From Clostridiales bacterium (GTDB lineage: Bacteria; Bacillota; Clostridia; Oscillospirales; CAG-272), in contig BLMO01000077.1 of the NCBI GenBank assembly GCA_011957885.1, positions 1-64,000 on the forward strand: DNA of 64,000 bases. Direction: 5' to 3'. The position numbers and the translations under genes were made by a program. Positions 17,721-27,399 of this stretch are shown here, piece by piece. The number at the start of each line of letters is the position of its first letter. Within the stretch, counting starts at the first letter, position 1. The notes beneath the pieces are model-generated. The model saw only the letters and a list, made by a program, of their open reading frames with translations, did not search any database and was not told the DNA's origin.

Positions 17721-17918
17721 TTTCAAGTCTCCTTTATGTTTCATTTTAGGATAACAAATCCTGCGTTTTTTTGCAAGAAAAAACGCGAAAACCATAGGAA
17801 TTATTTATGAAATATTGAAATATCTATAGATTTTTGCCCGATACTATGATACAATGTATGAAATGTTTTGCTCTTTGCATATTGAGAGCTGCGTTATGAT
17901 GCCCTGAAAGGATACTAT

Positions 17919-20357
17919 ATGCCGAGATATATAGAAAAAGTTGATAAAATGACCGTGCCAGTTATCCCTACAAGGGGATTGGTTGCATTTCCCTCCATGC
18001 CGTTAAATTTTGAATTGGAGCGGGAAATATCCATTTGTGCGGCAGAAGCTGCCGTACAAAGCGACATGTACGTGTTGCTTTTGTGTCAAAAGGATCTGAA
18101 CTGTTCTGCCCCTACTCCGAAAGACCTGTATGAGGTCGGCACAGTGTGTCGGATCAAGCAAACGCTAAAATCTTCTGATGGAATTATGCGCGTACTGGTG
18201 GAAGGTGTGTGCAGAGGAACAGCAGTTTCTTTTACCGGAAACGGCAGTTTCATGTACGCAAATGTGCTGACTAAAACCGTTTCACTGGAAAAGGGCGACT
18301 GTGATATCCGCACGGAAGCACTGCTGCATGAAGCAGTTACCGCGCTGGAAAGCTTTATAGGATATCTGCCCACCGACTCTGATGATATTCTCCTTTCCGC
18401 ACGCAGTATTAAAAACCCCGGACAGGCCGCTGATTTTATAGCCGCCAGTACCTTTGTAAAATTTGAAGACAAGCAGCGCATTTTGAACATATTTGAACCG
18501 CTGAAGCGCCTGGAAATGGCTGCTGTTATTCTGGAGGAAGAAGCAAAGCTTCTTTCCGCAGAGCTCATGATTCATAAAAAAGTACGTCAGGCTATTGACG
18601 ACAACCAAAAAGAATATTATCTGCGAGAGCAGCTTAAAGTGATTCAAGCAGAGCTGGGTGAGGATACCGGCGATGATGCCGCCTCTTTTTACAGAAAAAT
18701 TGATGAATCCGGATTTCCAAAGGAAATTCAGGAGAAACTGCGCAAAGAGGTGGGGCGGCTGCAAAAATCCTCCTTTGGAAGCCCTGAAGCCACCGTACTT
18801 CGCAATTACCTTGAATTGTGTCTGGAAATTCCTTACGGAAAAATAACAAAAGATCGATTGGATATTGCACGCGCGAAAAAGATTCTGGATGAAGACCATG
18901 ACGGACTGGAAAAACCTAAAAACAGAATTTTGGAATATCTTGCAGTAAAGCAGCTCAATCCGGATCTGCGCCATCAAATCATATGTTTTGTCGGACCTCC
19001 CGGCGTCGGGAAAACCTCCCTCGGTCATTCCATCGCACGGGCAATGAACCGCAAGTTTGTCCGTGTATCTCTTGGAGGTATACGGGACGAAGCGGAAATC
19101 CGCGGTCATCGGAAAACATATGTGGCGGCAATGCCGGGACGTATTGTCAATGCGCTCTGTCAAGCCGGTTCCATGAATCCGGTCATGCTGCTGGATGAAA
19201 TTGACAAGCTTTGTTCCGACATGCGGGGAGACCCTGCCTCTGCTCTTCTGGAAGTGCTGGACAGCGAACAGAATAAAAACTTCCGGGATCACTTTGTAGA
19301 AATGCCCTGCGACCTTTCCAATGTAATGTTCCTTGCCACAGCCAATACTTTAGATACCATTCCGCGCCCTCTTCTGGATCGAATGGAGGTTATTGAGCTG
19401 TATACCTACACCAAACCCGAAAAAATAGCAATTGCCAAAAATCATTTAATACCCAAACAGCTCCGCCGTCACGGATTAAATAAGCGAACCCTGCGTCTGT
19501 CGGACGATGCAATTGAAGAAATGATTGATGGATATACAAGAGAGTCGGGCGTTCGGAATCTGGAGCGGGAGGTTGCAGCATTGTGCCGCCGCGCCGCACG
19601 CAAAATGGTGGAAGAAGGTAAAAAAAGCGTTACCATATCTAAGGAGACACTTGCCGGCTACCTTGGTCCCAGAAAATTTCTGGATGATGAAAAAACGCAA
19701 CAAAATGAAGTGGGCGTAGTTAATGGACTTGCTTATACTTCTGTCGGCGGAGATCTTTTAAAAATTGAATCCACAGTTATGTCGGGCAGCGGGAAAATTG
19801 AACTAACAGGCACGCTGGGAGACGTAATGAAAGAATCTGCGCATATTGCGGTAAGCTATATACGTACGCACAGCGATGCTTTTGGAATTGCAGAGGATTT
19901 TTATAAAACGAAGGACCTGCACATCCATGTGCCGGACGGCGCTACCCCCAAAGACGGACCGTCTGCCGGTGTTACCATGCTGACTTCTTTGGTAAGTACA
20001 CTGACAGGAACGCCTGTCCGCTGCGATACAGCTATGACCGGCGAGCTTACCCTTACCGGGCGGGTTCTCCCAATCGGTGGACTTCGGGAGAAAAGTACTG
20101 CTGCATGGAATGCCGGAATAAAACGCGTGCTTATTCCGGCAGACAATTTGTCTGATCTTGAAGAACTGGATCAGACAGTACGCGCCGCACTCCTGTTTAT
20201 ACCAGTTCGGAATGCCGCAGAAGTTCTGCGGGAAGTGCTTATACCGGAAGCTTCTCCCGCACAAAACGCAGCGCATCATACCACACCTGCAAAACAGCCG
20301 ATTCCGCTGCAGGATAGTGTGCATGCACCAATCACCGCAAGGCAGACAAATACATAA
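17919..20357 (+). CDS. lon: ATP-dependent protease Lon (LonA type)
   Basis: This 812-residue AAA+ serine protease degrades damaged and regulatory proteins. An N-terminal substrate-binding LON domain (about 1-200) and a coiled-coil region lead into the ATPase module, with Walker A GPPGVGKTS near 358 and Walker B MLLDEIDKL. The protease domain has the catalytic Ser682 in DGPSAGVTM and its partner Lys in GGLREKSTAAW. The last 35 residues form a Pro/Ala/Gln-rich tail not usual in Lon. AAAGGA precedes the ATG. It leads a plus-strand run with engB. Confidence 0.97.
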   Translation: MPRYIEKVDKMTVPVIPTRGLVAFPSMPLNFELEREISICAAEAAVQSDMYVLLLCQKDLNCSAPTPKDLYEVGTVCRIKQTLKSSDGIMRVLVEGVCRGTAVSFTGNGSFMYANVLTKTVSLEKGDCDIRTEALLHEAVTALESFIGYLPTDSDDILLSARSIKNPGQAADFIAASTFVKFEDKQRILNIFEPLKRLEMAAVILEEEAKLLSAELMIHKKVRQAIDDNQKEYYLREQLKVIQAELGEDTGDDAASFYRKIDESGFPKEIQEKLRKEVGRLQKSSFGSPEATVLRNYLELCLEIPYGKITKDRLDIARAKKILDEDHDGLEKPKNRILEYLAVKQLNPDLRHQIICFVGPPGVGKTSLGHSIARAMNRKFVRVSLGGIRDEAEIRGHRKTYVAAMPGRIVNALCQAGSMNPVMLLDEIDKLCSDMRGDPASALLEVLDSEQNKNFRDHFVEMPCDLSNVMFLATANTLDTIPRPLLDRMEVIELYTYTKPEKIAIAKNHLIPKQLRRHGLNKRTLRLSDDAIEEMIDGYTRESGVRNLEREVAALCRRAARKMVEEGKKSVTISKETLAGYLGPRKFLDDEKTQQNEVGVVNGLAYTSVGGDLLKIESTVMSGSGKIELTGTLGDVMKESAHIAVSYIRTHSDAFGIAEDFYKTKDLHIHVPDGATPKDGPSAGVTMLTSLVSTLTGTPVRCDTAMTGELTLTGRVLPIGGLREKSTAAWNAGIKRVLIPADNLSDLEELDQTVRAALLFIPVRNAAEVLREVLIPEASPAQNAAHHTTPAKQPIPLQDSVHAPITARQTNT

Positions 20358-20376
20358 AAATTACAAGCAGGTGTAT

Positions 20377-20979
20377 ATGAAGCTGAATATCAATAATGTT
20401 TCCCTTATCATGTCTGCGGGCAATTCAAGACAATTCCCCGCGGCTGCCCTTCCGCAAATTGCGTTTTCCGGTCGTTCCAATGTGGGAAAAAGTTCTCTGA
20501 TCAATGCGCTTCTGCAAAGAAAAAAGCTGGCTCGCGTCAGCAGCACTCCCGGCAAAACCATCACGATCAATTTTTATAATGTTGACAATAAAGTGATGCT
20601 GGTGGACCTTCCCGGATACGGATACGCAAAGCGAACCTTTGAAGAACAAAAAAAGTGGTCCGCTCTCACAGACGGATACTTCACCAATAATCCTTCTGGG
20701 GACTTAATATGTGCTGTAATCCAGCTGATCGATTCCCGAATCGGTCCGACAAAGGACGATCTGCAGATGCTTCGCTTTCTGGAGGAAGCAAATGTGCCGC
20801 ATATTTTGGTTTATACCAAAGTGGACAAACTGAACCGCACTGCACGAAATGCCCTGGAAGCCTCCCTTTCCGCGCATCATCCAGCGCCTGCATCGCTCGG
20901 CACGGTATTTTTCTCTTCCGAAACCAAAGAAGGACGGGATTCCTTATGGGATCAGATTTATCACGCCTGCAATATATAA
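20377..20979 (+). CDS. engB: ribosome biogenesis GTPase EngB/YsxC
   Basis: This 200-residue GTPase assists 50S assembly. G1 is GRSNVGKSS, G2 the conserved TPGKTITINFY, G3 LVDLPGYGYAKR and G4 YTKVDK. The lon-engB order is common in Firmicutes. The ATG at 20377 starts 20 bases after lon with a weak AGCAGG site; the much longer frame to 20158 overlaps lon and is not used. Confidence 0.96.
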   Translation: MKLNINNVSLIMSAGNSRQFPAAALPQIAFSGRSNVGKSSLINALLQRKKLARVSSTPGKTITINFYNVDNKVMLVDLPGYGYAKRTFEEQKKWSALTDGYFTNNPSGDLICAVIQLIDSRIGPTKDDLQMLRFLEEANVPHILVYTKVDKLNRTARNALEASLSAHHPAPASLGTVFFSSETKEGRDSLWDQIYHACNI

Positions 20980-20997
20980 ATAAAGGAGCGCCTGTAA

Positions 20998-21729
20998 ATG
21001 ATACGTGATTTAATTTATAGCTTAAGAAGCGGTGCAGAGCTCAGCGATGTCTTACCCCGGATTTTACTTATTGTGATCTGCGTTCTGTTTGCACTCACCT
21101 TTCACGAATGTGCACACGGCTTTGCCGCATATAAGCTGGGGGATCCTACCGCACGGAACTTCGGTCGGCTGACACTGGATCCGCGCAAGCACTTGGATCC
21201 TATCGGAACGCTTTGTATGATGTTGTTTGGATTCGGATGGGCAAAGCCTGTGCCGGTCAATTCCCGATATTTTAAAAAGCCCCGCCGGGACATGGCAATT
21301 ACAGCCGTTGCTGGTCCGACAGCCAATTTGCTTCTTTCCTTCGTGGCAATGATTTTCTATAAAATTTTTGCCGCTTTATATAAAAATGCAACCCTTCACG
21401 CTGCAATGACTGTATCTCTTCAGGAAAGCAATTCTTTTGGAACCAATCTCCTCTTTATTGTAATGCTGCTTTTCCTTTATATGCATACGCTCAACCTGTA
21501 TCTGGCAATTTTCAATCTGATTCCCATTCCTCCTTTGGACGGATCCCGACTGCTCTTTTTGTTCCTGCCGGATAAATATTATTTCGGATTGATGAAATAC
21601 GAGCGTATTATCATGATTGTAATGCTTGCGCTCTTGTGGACTGGTATTATTTCCTTGCCGATTTCTACCGTCTGCAATTGGATCAGTGACGGCATGGCAG
21701 CTGTAGTTGGACTGATTCCGGGATTATAA
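20998..21729 (+). CDS. site-2-type membrane metalloprotease (M50 family)
   Basis: This 243-residue protein is a compact intramembrane zinc protease of the YwhC/M50 group. The zinc-binding motif HECAH is at 36-40 within the first membrane helix. The third ligand lies in NLIPIPPLDGSRLL near residue 181, and the protein has about five membrane helices. A full AAAGGAG site precedes the ATG. It is encoded just before scpA, an arrangement common in Clostridia. Its substrate is unknown. Confidence 0.9.
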   Translation: MIRDLIYSLRSGAELSDVLPRILLIVICVLFALTFHECAHGFAAYKLGDPTARNFGRLTLDPRKHLDPIGTLCMMLFGFGWAKPVPVNSRYFKKPRRDMAITAVAGPTANLLLSFVAMIFYKIFAALYKNATLHAAMTVSLQESNSFGTNLLFIVMLLFLYMHTLNLYLAIFNLIPIPPLDGSRLLFLFLPDKYYFGLMKYERIIMIVMLALLWTGIISLPISTVCNWISDGMAAVVGLIPGL

Positions 21730-21732
21730 GCA

Positions 21733-22515
21733 ATGACAGTAATCAACTACAAATTAGAGAAATTCGAAGGTCCGCTGGATCTGTGTCTCAGTTTGATCCA
21801 AAAAAACAAAATGAAGATTGAAGACATTCAAATCTCCGTTTTATGCGATCAATATATGGAATATATAAACGCTGCCCAGGAAATGGATATCGAACTGTCC
21901 AGCGACTTTCTCCTCACTGCCAGCGAATTGATGCTGATCAAAAGCAAAATGCTCCTTCCCAGAAATGAAGAAGAGGAAGAGGATCCGCGTATGGCGCTTG
22001 CTGCTGCAATGATGGAGTATCAGCGGGCTAAAGAAGCCGCGGAATTGCTGCGGGACATGTATGCGGAATACGGACTTCGAATGGGCAAAGATACAGATGA
22101 GATTTCTGTGGATAAAACCTACGTTGCAGACCACAGCGCTTCCCTTCTTTCTGCGGCACTTGTACGTATCATGAGTGAGGTACGTGTAACAGATGAAGAA
22201 GCAAAAGAAAAATTCAAGCCTCTGCTGCATAAAAAAACTGTATCCGTAGCAGCAGTTGTAGAAAATTTGGCAAACCGGCTGCGCAGTGAACGAAAAGTAC
22301 GGCTCCACGGCTTTTTCCGGAGTGCAGAATCCCGAGCCGAAATTGTTACTATGTTTCTCGCCCTTTTGGAACTGCTCAAATCCGGCATGCTTCTGCTCCT
22401 GGATGAAAGCAGCGAAAATCACGACGGTGTCATTGATACTGCAGCAGAAGTTTATGTGGAACTGGAGCCGGATGCAGATATCAGTCAGCTAACACAAATT
22501 ATCCAAGATGAATAA
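21733..22515 (+). CDS. scpA: segregation and condensation protein ScpA
   Basis: This 260-residue kleisin bridges the heads of the Smc dimer and recruits ScpB for chromosome condensation and segregation. The N-terminal helix region begins with the family signature YKLEKFEGPLDLCLSLI, followed by KIEDIQIS and a FLLTASELMLIKSKMLLP segment. The C-terminal winged helix contains VTMFLALLELLKSGM. It starts 3 bases after the M50 gene and precedes scpB. Confidence 0.96.
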   Translation: MTVINYKLEKFEGPLDLCLSLIQKNKMKIEDIQISVLCDQYMEYINAAQEMDIELSSDFLLTASELMLIKSKMLLPRNEEEEEDPRMALAAAMMEYQRAKEAAELLRDMYAEYGLRMGKDTDEISVDKTYVADHSASLLSAALVRIMSEVRVTDEEAKEKFKPLLHKKTVSVAAVVENLANRLRSERKVRLHGFFRSAESRAEIVTMFLALLELLKSGMLLLLDESSENHDGVIDTAAEVYVELEPDADISQLTQIIQDE

Positions 22516-22536
22516 TTTTACTTTACAGGTTCAACA

Positions 22537-23214
22537 ATGAATAATGAAACAAGTGAATTGGAACAAACTGTTTTTGAAGACAGCGCCCCTGCAAGCATAG
22601 ATATTCCCCGGTGCCAAAAAATTATCGAGGCAGTCCTGTTTGCCGCAGGGCATCCGGTAACGTATCAGAAGCTTGGCGAGGTTTTATCCCGTCCTGCCGG
22701 TGCTGTAAAAGACATTGTCCGGGATTACATGGAACAGTATAATGCAGAAGACACGCCCCTGCCCCGGGGAATTATGCTTATTATGTTTGATGATGCCTGC
22801 CAGCTTTGTACCCGGGAGCAATACGGATCCTATATTCGCGATGCCCTTGGAATCAAACGGGGCGGGAATTTGTCCCAATCCTCCATTGAAACCCTTGCGG
22901 TCATTGCATACAACGAACCGGTGACAAGAGCATTTGTAGATACAGTTCGAGGAGTAGATTCCAGTTATGGAGTTTCCAACCTTGCCGAAAAGCAGCTGAT
23001 CGAACCCTGCGGACGCTTGGAAGTTCCCGGGAGACCCATTCTGTATCGAACAACAGACCATTTTTTACGGGTTTTCGGACTTTCTTCTCTGGAGGATCTT
23101 CCCAAAGTAGGCATTCCCAGCGCATCTGCTGCTTTACAGGAAAAGCTGTTCACAGATACGGAAAACGGCGAAAACAAAATGGATACGGAAAAGGACGGCG
23201 GAAAGGAGTCATAA
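22537..23214 (+). CDS. scpB: segregation and condensation protein ScpB
   Basis: This 225-residue protein dimerises through tandem winged helices and binds ScpA in the Smc complex. The conserved LSQSSIETLAVIAYNEPVTR segment and the later GRPILYRTTDHFLRVFGL segment identify it. About 20 extra N-terminal residues and an acidic, Lys-rich C-terminal tail are not conserved. It lies 21 bases after scpA. Confidence 0.95.
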   Translation: MNNETSELEQTVFEDSAPASIDIPRCQKIIEAVLFAAGHPVTYQKLGEVLSRPAGAVKDIVRDYMEQYNAEDTPLPRGIMLIMFDDACQLCTREQYGSYIRDALGIKRGGNLSQSSIETLAVIAYNEPVTRAFVDTVRGVDSSYGVSNLAEKQLIEPCGRLEVPGRPILYRTTDHFLRVFGLSSLEDLPKVGIPSASAALQEKLFTDTENGENKMDTEKDGGKES

Positions 23215-23217
23215 GAA

Positions 23218-23884
23218 ATGAATTTTCTTTATGTGATTCTTGGCATTCTTGCTTTGATCGCACTGCTTCTTGTCTCTTATCTGCGTGTACAGCTTCTGTA
23301 TACAAATAAAACCTGTACCCTGCATATTTGTATAGGACCCATTCGGTATAAAGTGCCAATGCAGAAAAAAATACAGTATCACAAGCTTGCAAAAAAGCTG
23401 CGCAAAAAAAAAGCTGTCCTCCAAAGAAGCGGTAAGTGCTGCAAAAAATGAAACAAAACAATCGCAGGTATTAGAGGAATTGCGCGGGGATATGCCGCTG
23501 CCGGAATTTCTGATAAAGCTGAAGGACATTCTTATTGACGCAGCAAGGCAGCACGCAAAAAAACTGCATGTCCAGATTGACCGGCTTGGCATTACAGTGG
23601 GAACCGGAAATCCTGCTTCTACCGGCATTTCCTATGGAGTTTGTACGCAAAGTACAGCATACCTGCTGGAATTTCTGGATTCCACTGTGACACTGGCGCC
23701 ACTGCACAAGGATGTCGTGCAAATCCGCGCAGACTTTACAGGAGACTGGGATGCAGACATAAAAGGAACAGTGAAAATTCGTGTGATTCATCTGCTGCAG
23801 GCACTTCTGACAGTATTCTTTTCACTAAAATCCAATATTGATTTGGAGTCCAGCACGCAGCAGCGTTTTAATCATAAAGTTTAA
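23218..23884 (+). pseudogene. DUF2953 (YtfI-like) protein gene, frameshifted at an A9 run
   Basis: The first frame (23218-23451) encodes an N-terminal membrane helix and a basic stretch, then meets nine consecutive A (23404-23412) and stops soon after. The neighbouring frame continues without a break to 23884 with the soluble domain typical of DUF2953 (LGITVGTGNPASTGISYG, IRADFTGDWDADIKGT). Removing one A joins the frames into a protein of about 221 residues. The gene sits, as in many Firmicutes, just before the ytfJ/gerW homologue, so the reading is convincing. It may be a real mutation, an assembly error, or expression by slippage on the A run. A good AAAGGAG precedes the first ATG. Confidence 0.8.
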
Positions 23885-23913
23885 ATTCTTTTTCCAGAAA
23901 GGAACGGTAAAAT

Positions 23914-24315
23914 ATGAGCGACAACAAAATGAGCGAGATCATTCGTGCCTCTGTAGAGGGGCTGAAGTCTTCCTTTGACGCCAACACTATTATTGGAGAA
24001 GCAATCACAACGGCAAACGGAACTGTTGTAATTCCAGTATCCAAGCTGTCTGTGGGTTTTGCCACCGGCGGAATCGATTACCTTGGCAAAAAAGCAGCGC
24101 CCACCGGAAATAATAACTTCGGCGGTGGCGGTGGATCCGGACTGTCTGTGAATCCTGTAGCATTTTTGGTTATCTCTCCTGCAGGGACGGTAGAACTACT
24201 TAATGTAAATGAATCCAAAGAACCTGCCGACGCCGTTTCACAGATCATAAACGCCATTGAACGTTCTCCTGAGCTGATCGAAAAATTTAAAGAAGTTTTC
24301 TCCAAAAATAAATAA
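23914..24315 (+). CDS. ytfJ: sporulation protein YtfJ/GerW family
   Basis: This 133-residue protein belongs to the YtfJ family, made in the forespore in Bacillus and needed for normal germination. The family pattern is plain: a helix, then GEAITTANGTVVIPVSKLSVGF, a glycine-rich stretch (FGGGGGSG) and a FLVISPAGTVELLNV strand. AAAGGAAC precedes the ATG. It follows the DUF2953 gene, its usual partner. Confidence 0.92.
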   Translation: MSDNKMSEIIRASVEGLKSSFDANTIIGEAITTANGTVVIPVSKLSVGFATGGIDYLGKKAAPTGNNNFGGGGGSGLSVNPVAFLVISPAGTVELLNVNESKEPADAVSQIINAIERSPELIEKFKEVFSKNK

Positions 24316-24402
24316 ATTCGCATATCCCGCCAGATTTTTGCGGGGATAACAAGCTTCTCTTTTTCAGATGCTATCCTTGAAGAAATTGAGGAGTTTGAAA
24401 CG

Positions 24403-25515
24403 ATGAAACGAATTATTTTTACCGCAGCATCTCTGCTGCTCTGTATAAGTTTTTTTGCTGCACCGGCAGCAGCTGCTGCCGTGCCTTCTGTAGGAGCGCA
24501 AAGTGCTGTCTTGATGGAAGCAGAGTCTGGAGAAATCCTTTATAATCACAATGGCGATACGCGCCTTCCTATGGCAAGCACTACTAAAATCATGACTGCA
24601 CTAGTTGCAATTGAGCACACAAAGCATCTTGATAAAGAAGTGCGTGTTGCAGAAGAAGCCGCAGGAATTGAAGGATCCTCCATCTATTTATCAGCCGGTG
24701 AAAAGCTTACTATGGAACAGCTTCTCTACGCGCTGATGCTGGAAAGTGCCAACGATGCAGCTGCGGCCATTGCCTGTGAAGTTGCCGGAAGCGTGGATGA
24801 TTTTGCGTCACTCATGAATGAGAAAGCCGAAGAATTGGAACTGACCAATACGCATTTTACCAATCCGCACGGACTGGACAACGAGGAACATTACACTTCA
24901 GCGGCTGACCTGGGTAAACTTGCAAGTACTGCAATGCAAAACGAGACCTTTAAAAAAATTGTCTCCACGTATAAAAATAAAATTCCCCTGAACGGATCAG
25001 AAGGCACACGGGTGCTTGTAAACCATAACAGACTCTTACAAAGCTATGACGGCACAATCGGCGTCAAAACCGGATTTACAAAGCGCAGCGGGCGTTGTCT
25101 TGTTTCCGCAGCTGAGCGCGACGGCGTTACTTTAGTAGCAGTCACGCTCAATGATCCGGACGACTGGAAAGACCATAAAACCATGCTGGACTACGGTTTT
25201 TCCATGTATCAGCGCTATACTCTTGCAGAAGAAGGCACACTTACTTTCAATATTCCCTGCACCGGCGGTCAGAAGGACTGCATAACCGCTACCAATAAAG
25301 ATTCCCTTTCCCTATCTCTTCCAAAGTCCGGCGGTCCGATCACCACAGTATTGGAAGCAGAACAGTTTCTGTATGCTCCGATAAAAAAGGGCGCCCTTGT
25401 GGGATATACTGTCTTTCTGCGGGACGGACAGGAAATCGGCCGCGTTCCCATGTATGCAGACGCAGCATGTCCTACAGTAAAGCTGCAAAAAGGAATCTTT
25501 CACTTTTTCAAATAA
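24403..25515 (+). CDS. dacF: D-alanyl-D-alanine carboxypeptidase (DacF/PBP5 type)
   Basis: This 370-residue secreted penicillin-binding protein trims the terminal D-Ala of peptidoglycan stem peptides. A signal peptide ends in PAAAAA near residue 26. The three S11 motifs are intact: S59-T-T-K62, S115-A-N and K-T-G near 219. The C-terminal PBP5_C beta domain ends in a hydrophobic-basic anchor (GIFHFFK). Next to ytfJ and in a sporulator, a DacF role in cortex cross-linking is likely but inferred. GAGGAG precedes the ATG. Confidence 0.93.
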   Translation: MKRIIFTAASLLLCISFFAAPAAAAAVPSVGAQSAVLMEAESGEILYNHNGDTRLPMASTTKIMTALVAIEHTKHLDKEVRVAEEAAGIEGSSIYLSAGEKLTMEQLLYALMLESANDAAAAIACEVAGSVDDFASLMNEKAEELELTNTHFTNPHGLDNEEHYTSAADLGKLASTAMQNETFKKIVSTYKNKIPLNGSEGTRVLVNHNRLLQSYDGTIGVKTGFTKRSGRCLVSAAERDGVTLVAVTLNDPDDWKDHKTMLDYGFSMYQRYTLAEEGTLTFNIPCTGGQKDCITATNKDSLSLSLPKSGGPITTVLEAEQFLYAPIKKGALVGYTVFLRDGQEIGRVPMYADAACPTVKLQKGIFHFFK

Positions 25516-25525
25516 TGGATGAATT

Positions 25526-26266
25526 ATGGAAAAAATCAGACTCCAAAAATATTTTACGGATTGCGGAGTACTTTCCCGCAGGGCGGCAGAAGCAGAAATA
25601 TCCGCCGGCACTGTCACAGTAAACGGAACTACAGCTTCCATCGGGGATAAGATCGCCCCCGGCACCGATAAAGTTTGCTGGAAAGGAAAACCAATAGAAC
25701 CAAATGCCCAGAGCTCTGGGCATACATATATTATGCTGCACAAGCCCCCAGGGTATGTCACAACTATGTCCGATGAGCACGGACGTCCCTGCGTAACGGA
25801 TTTGATCACTGCTTTGCCGGAAAGAGTGTATCCGGTAGGACGACTGGATATGTATTCTGAAGGACTGCTTCTTTTTACAAATGATGGCGCTCTTGCCAAC
25901 AAACTGACACACCCTTCTCACTCCATTGCAAAGGTATATCTTGTAAAAATCAAGGGTGTTTTGACTGAGAATGATATAAAGCGACTCACTGCACCAATGA
26001 AGCTGGATGGATACAAGCTGCGCCCCGTCAAGGCTGTCCTGTGCAAATCCGGGGAAGCGGACCGGGGCGGCGTGCTTTATTCTGTAATGAAAATCACCTT
26101 ATATGAAGGACGCAACCGTCAGATCCGCCGTATGTGTGACGCAGTTGGACTAACTATATTACGCCTGCGGCGAGTCGCAGTCGGAGATTTGCATTTGTCC
26201 GATTTGCCTGCCGGAGATTGGCGACACCTTACGGAACAAGAAGTGCAATATTTGCAAAATGTATAA
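25526..26266 (+). CDS. rluB: RsuA/RluB-family rRNA pseudouridine synthase
   Basis: This 246-residue enzyme isomerises a uridine in rRNA. An N-terminal S4 RNA-binding domain (IRLQKYFTDCGVLSRRAAE) is followed by the catalytic domain, with the active-site Asp in PVGRLDMYSEGLLLFTNDG near residue 109. The closing motif is GRNRQIRRMCDAVG. It starts 10 bases after dacF. The RluB assignment (23S U2605-type) is more likely than RsuA in a Gram-positive but is not proven by the sequence. Confidence 0.92.
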   Translation: MEKIRLQKYFTDCGVLSRRAAEAEISAGTVTVNGTTASIGDKIAPGTDKVCWKGKPIEPNAQSSGHTYIMLHKPPGYVTTMSDEHGRPCVTDLITALPERVYPVGRLDMYSEGLLLFTNDGALANKLTHPSHSIAKVYLVKIKGVLTENDIKRLTAPMKLDGYKLRPVKAVLCKSGEADRGGVLYSVMKITLYEGRNRQIRRMCDAVGLTILRLRRVAVGDLHLSDLPAGDWRHLTEQEVQYLQNV

Positions 26267-26287
26267 AAGGATTGGAGATCAATCAAT

Positions 26288-26695
26288 ATGTTTGCTGTTA
26301 AACCAATCGCTGATAAAGAACTGCAAAAGGAGATATGTGAAGCATTGCAGGTTCCGTATGAGCCACAGGCGCTGGCATATTATGCAGCAAATCTGAAAGA
26401 AGACAGAGAAACCGTTGCAGAGTATATCGGAATTTGTCAATTCACTGTAGGCGGCATCGGAACAATCGTAACGCTTGCCTGCCCCCCATCATTTATTACG
26501 GATGAAGCTATGATTGTACTTTGCAGAGCAGTTATGTTCTTTATGCACCGTATAGGCATTCATAGAGTAAAAATGTCCGCTGATGCAGGTGCAGCTGCAC
26601 TTCTTTCTAAAATGGGATTTTCCCTATGCGAAAATATCTATCAAATGGATTTGGATGCGTTTTATGCTGCACCCTGTAAATATGAAAATGAATAA
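26288..26695 (+). CDS. GNAT-like protein of unknown substrate
   Basis: This 135-residue protein looks like a reduced acetyltransferase fold. A strand pair (ETVAEYIGICQFTVGGIGTIVTL) precedes a helix with a DEAMIVLCRAVMFFMHRIG sequence. It ends with a KMSADAGAAALLSKMGFSL segment resembling the final GNAT strand and helix. The classical Q/RxxGxG/A acetyl-CoA loop is not obvious, so activity is uncertain. AAAGGATTGGAG precedes the ATG. It closes the plus-strand run and is followed by a strong terminator. Confidence 0.65.
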   Translation: MFAVKPIADKELQKEICEALQVPYEPQALAYYAANLKEDRETVAEYIGICQFTVGGIGTIVTLACPPSFITDEAMIVLCRAVMFFMHRIGIHRVKMSADAGAAALLSKMGFSLCENIYQMDLDAFYAAPCKYENE

Positions 26696-26698
26696 ACG

Positions 26699-26736
26699 GA
26701 TAAAAAGACATGGCATTGCTGCCATGTCTTTTTATC
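26699..26736. terminator. strong intrinsic terminator
   Basis: A 17-base stem with core AAAAAGACATGGCA and TGCCATGTCTTTTT closes around a TTGC loop just after the stop at 26695. It ends the lon-to-GNAT gene run. Confidence 0.92.
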
Positions 26737-26758
26737 GCCCGATAATTTTGGTTTGTCC

Positions 26759-27148
26759 TTATAAAAAGCTTACGATATGAATTATCGCGTCTGCTTCCTC
26801 TGCCAAATCCTTACTATGCGTGACAATGATTACGCACTTGTAGCTTGATTCTGAGACAACTGAACAGCAGGAGCCAATGCAATTCTCAATCCAAATGATA
26901 AAACCGCTATGAATAGCCCTTCTAAGAACAGCTACCCAATAATGCTAATTTTTCTGCAGCCGAATTCCCATTTCATGCTTTCGGCTCTTTGTCCAAAATA
27001 CGAAAATCAGGAACAGAATGATAAAGGCGTCCATTCCTGTGTTGTCATAAGCATGAAGCGATACGGCCATGTTCAAAGGATCCGTCCCTTCTTTCTTTAT
27101 CACAGGAGAAAACCCAACCGGGAATGCAGTATTGCTTACAGTGCGGTT
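26759..27148 (-). pseudogene. remnants of an ABC ATPase and the middle of an FtsX-type permease
   Basis: Read leftwards, about 27128-26942 encodes part of a permease without a start (VGFSPVIKKEGTDPLNMAVS, then a membrane helix DAFIILFLIFVFW and KSRKHEMGI). A separate piece at about 26841-26759 encodes the C-terminus of an ABC ATPase, with the H-loop segment CVIIVTHSKDLAEEADAIIHI before a stop. Frames change between pieces and most of both genes is missing. These are decayed MacB/BceAB-like exporter genes. Confidence 0.75.
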
Positions 27149-27151
27149 TTT

Positions 27152-27340
27152 TTACTGACAGACGAAATCCCTTGAATTTGCGCTATGATATCGAATTGAA
27201 AGATTCGTTGCTTGCGCCGACTGCAAGATCACGGTCGCGCTTAATACTATCACACTGATTATAAAGAAGCATACAAGCAGCAAAATGCTTTGACTTCTCT
27301 TACGCCAGATGTAGCGAAAGGCACGCTCATAAAACGTCAT
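27152..27340 (-). pseudogene. N-terminal fragment of an FtsX-type ABC permease
   Basis: Starting at 27340, the frame MTFYERAFRYIWRKRSQS followed by a long membrane helix (ILLLVCFFIISVIVLSA) is the classic start of a macrolide/peptide-exporter permease. It then ends after about 62 residues. It belongs with the fragments further left, being the start of the same broken gene. Confidence 0.75.
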
Positions 27341-27399
27341 GGATTTCACGTTCTCATCCCTCGCTTCTATAGATATAAACACTGGTTGCACGGAAGATG

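Noticed and set aside
18282..19292. A 336-codon open frame on the minus strand within lon
   Set aside because: It lies wholly antisense to the conserved lon gene, lacks a ribosome binding site and shows no protein motif.
24321..24352. Terminator or forespore promoter between ytfJ and dacF
   Set aside because: A bulged ATCCCGC/GCGGGGAT hairpin and a GCATA box exist, but no T-run follows directly and no matching -10 box lies at the right distance.
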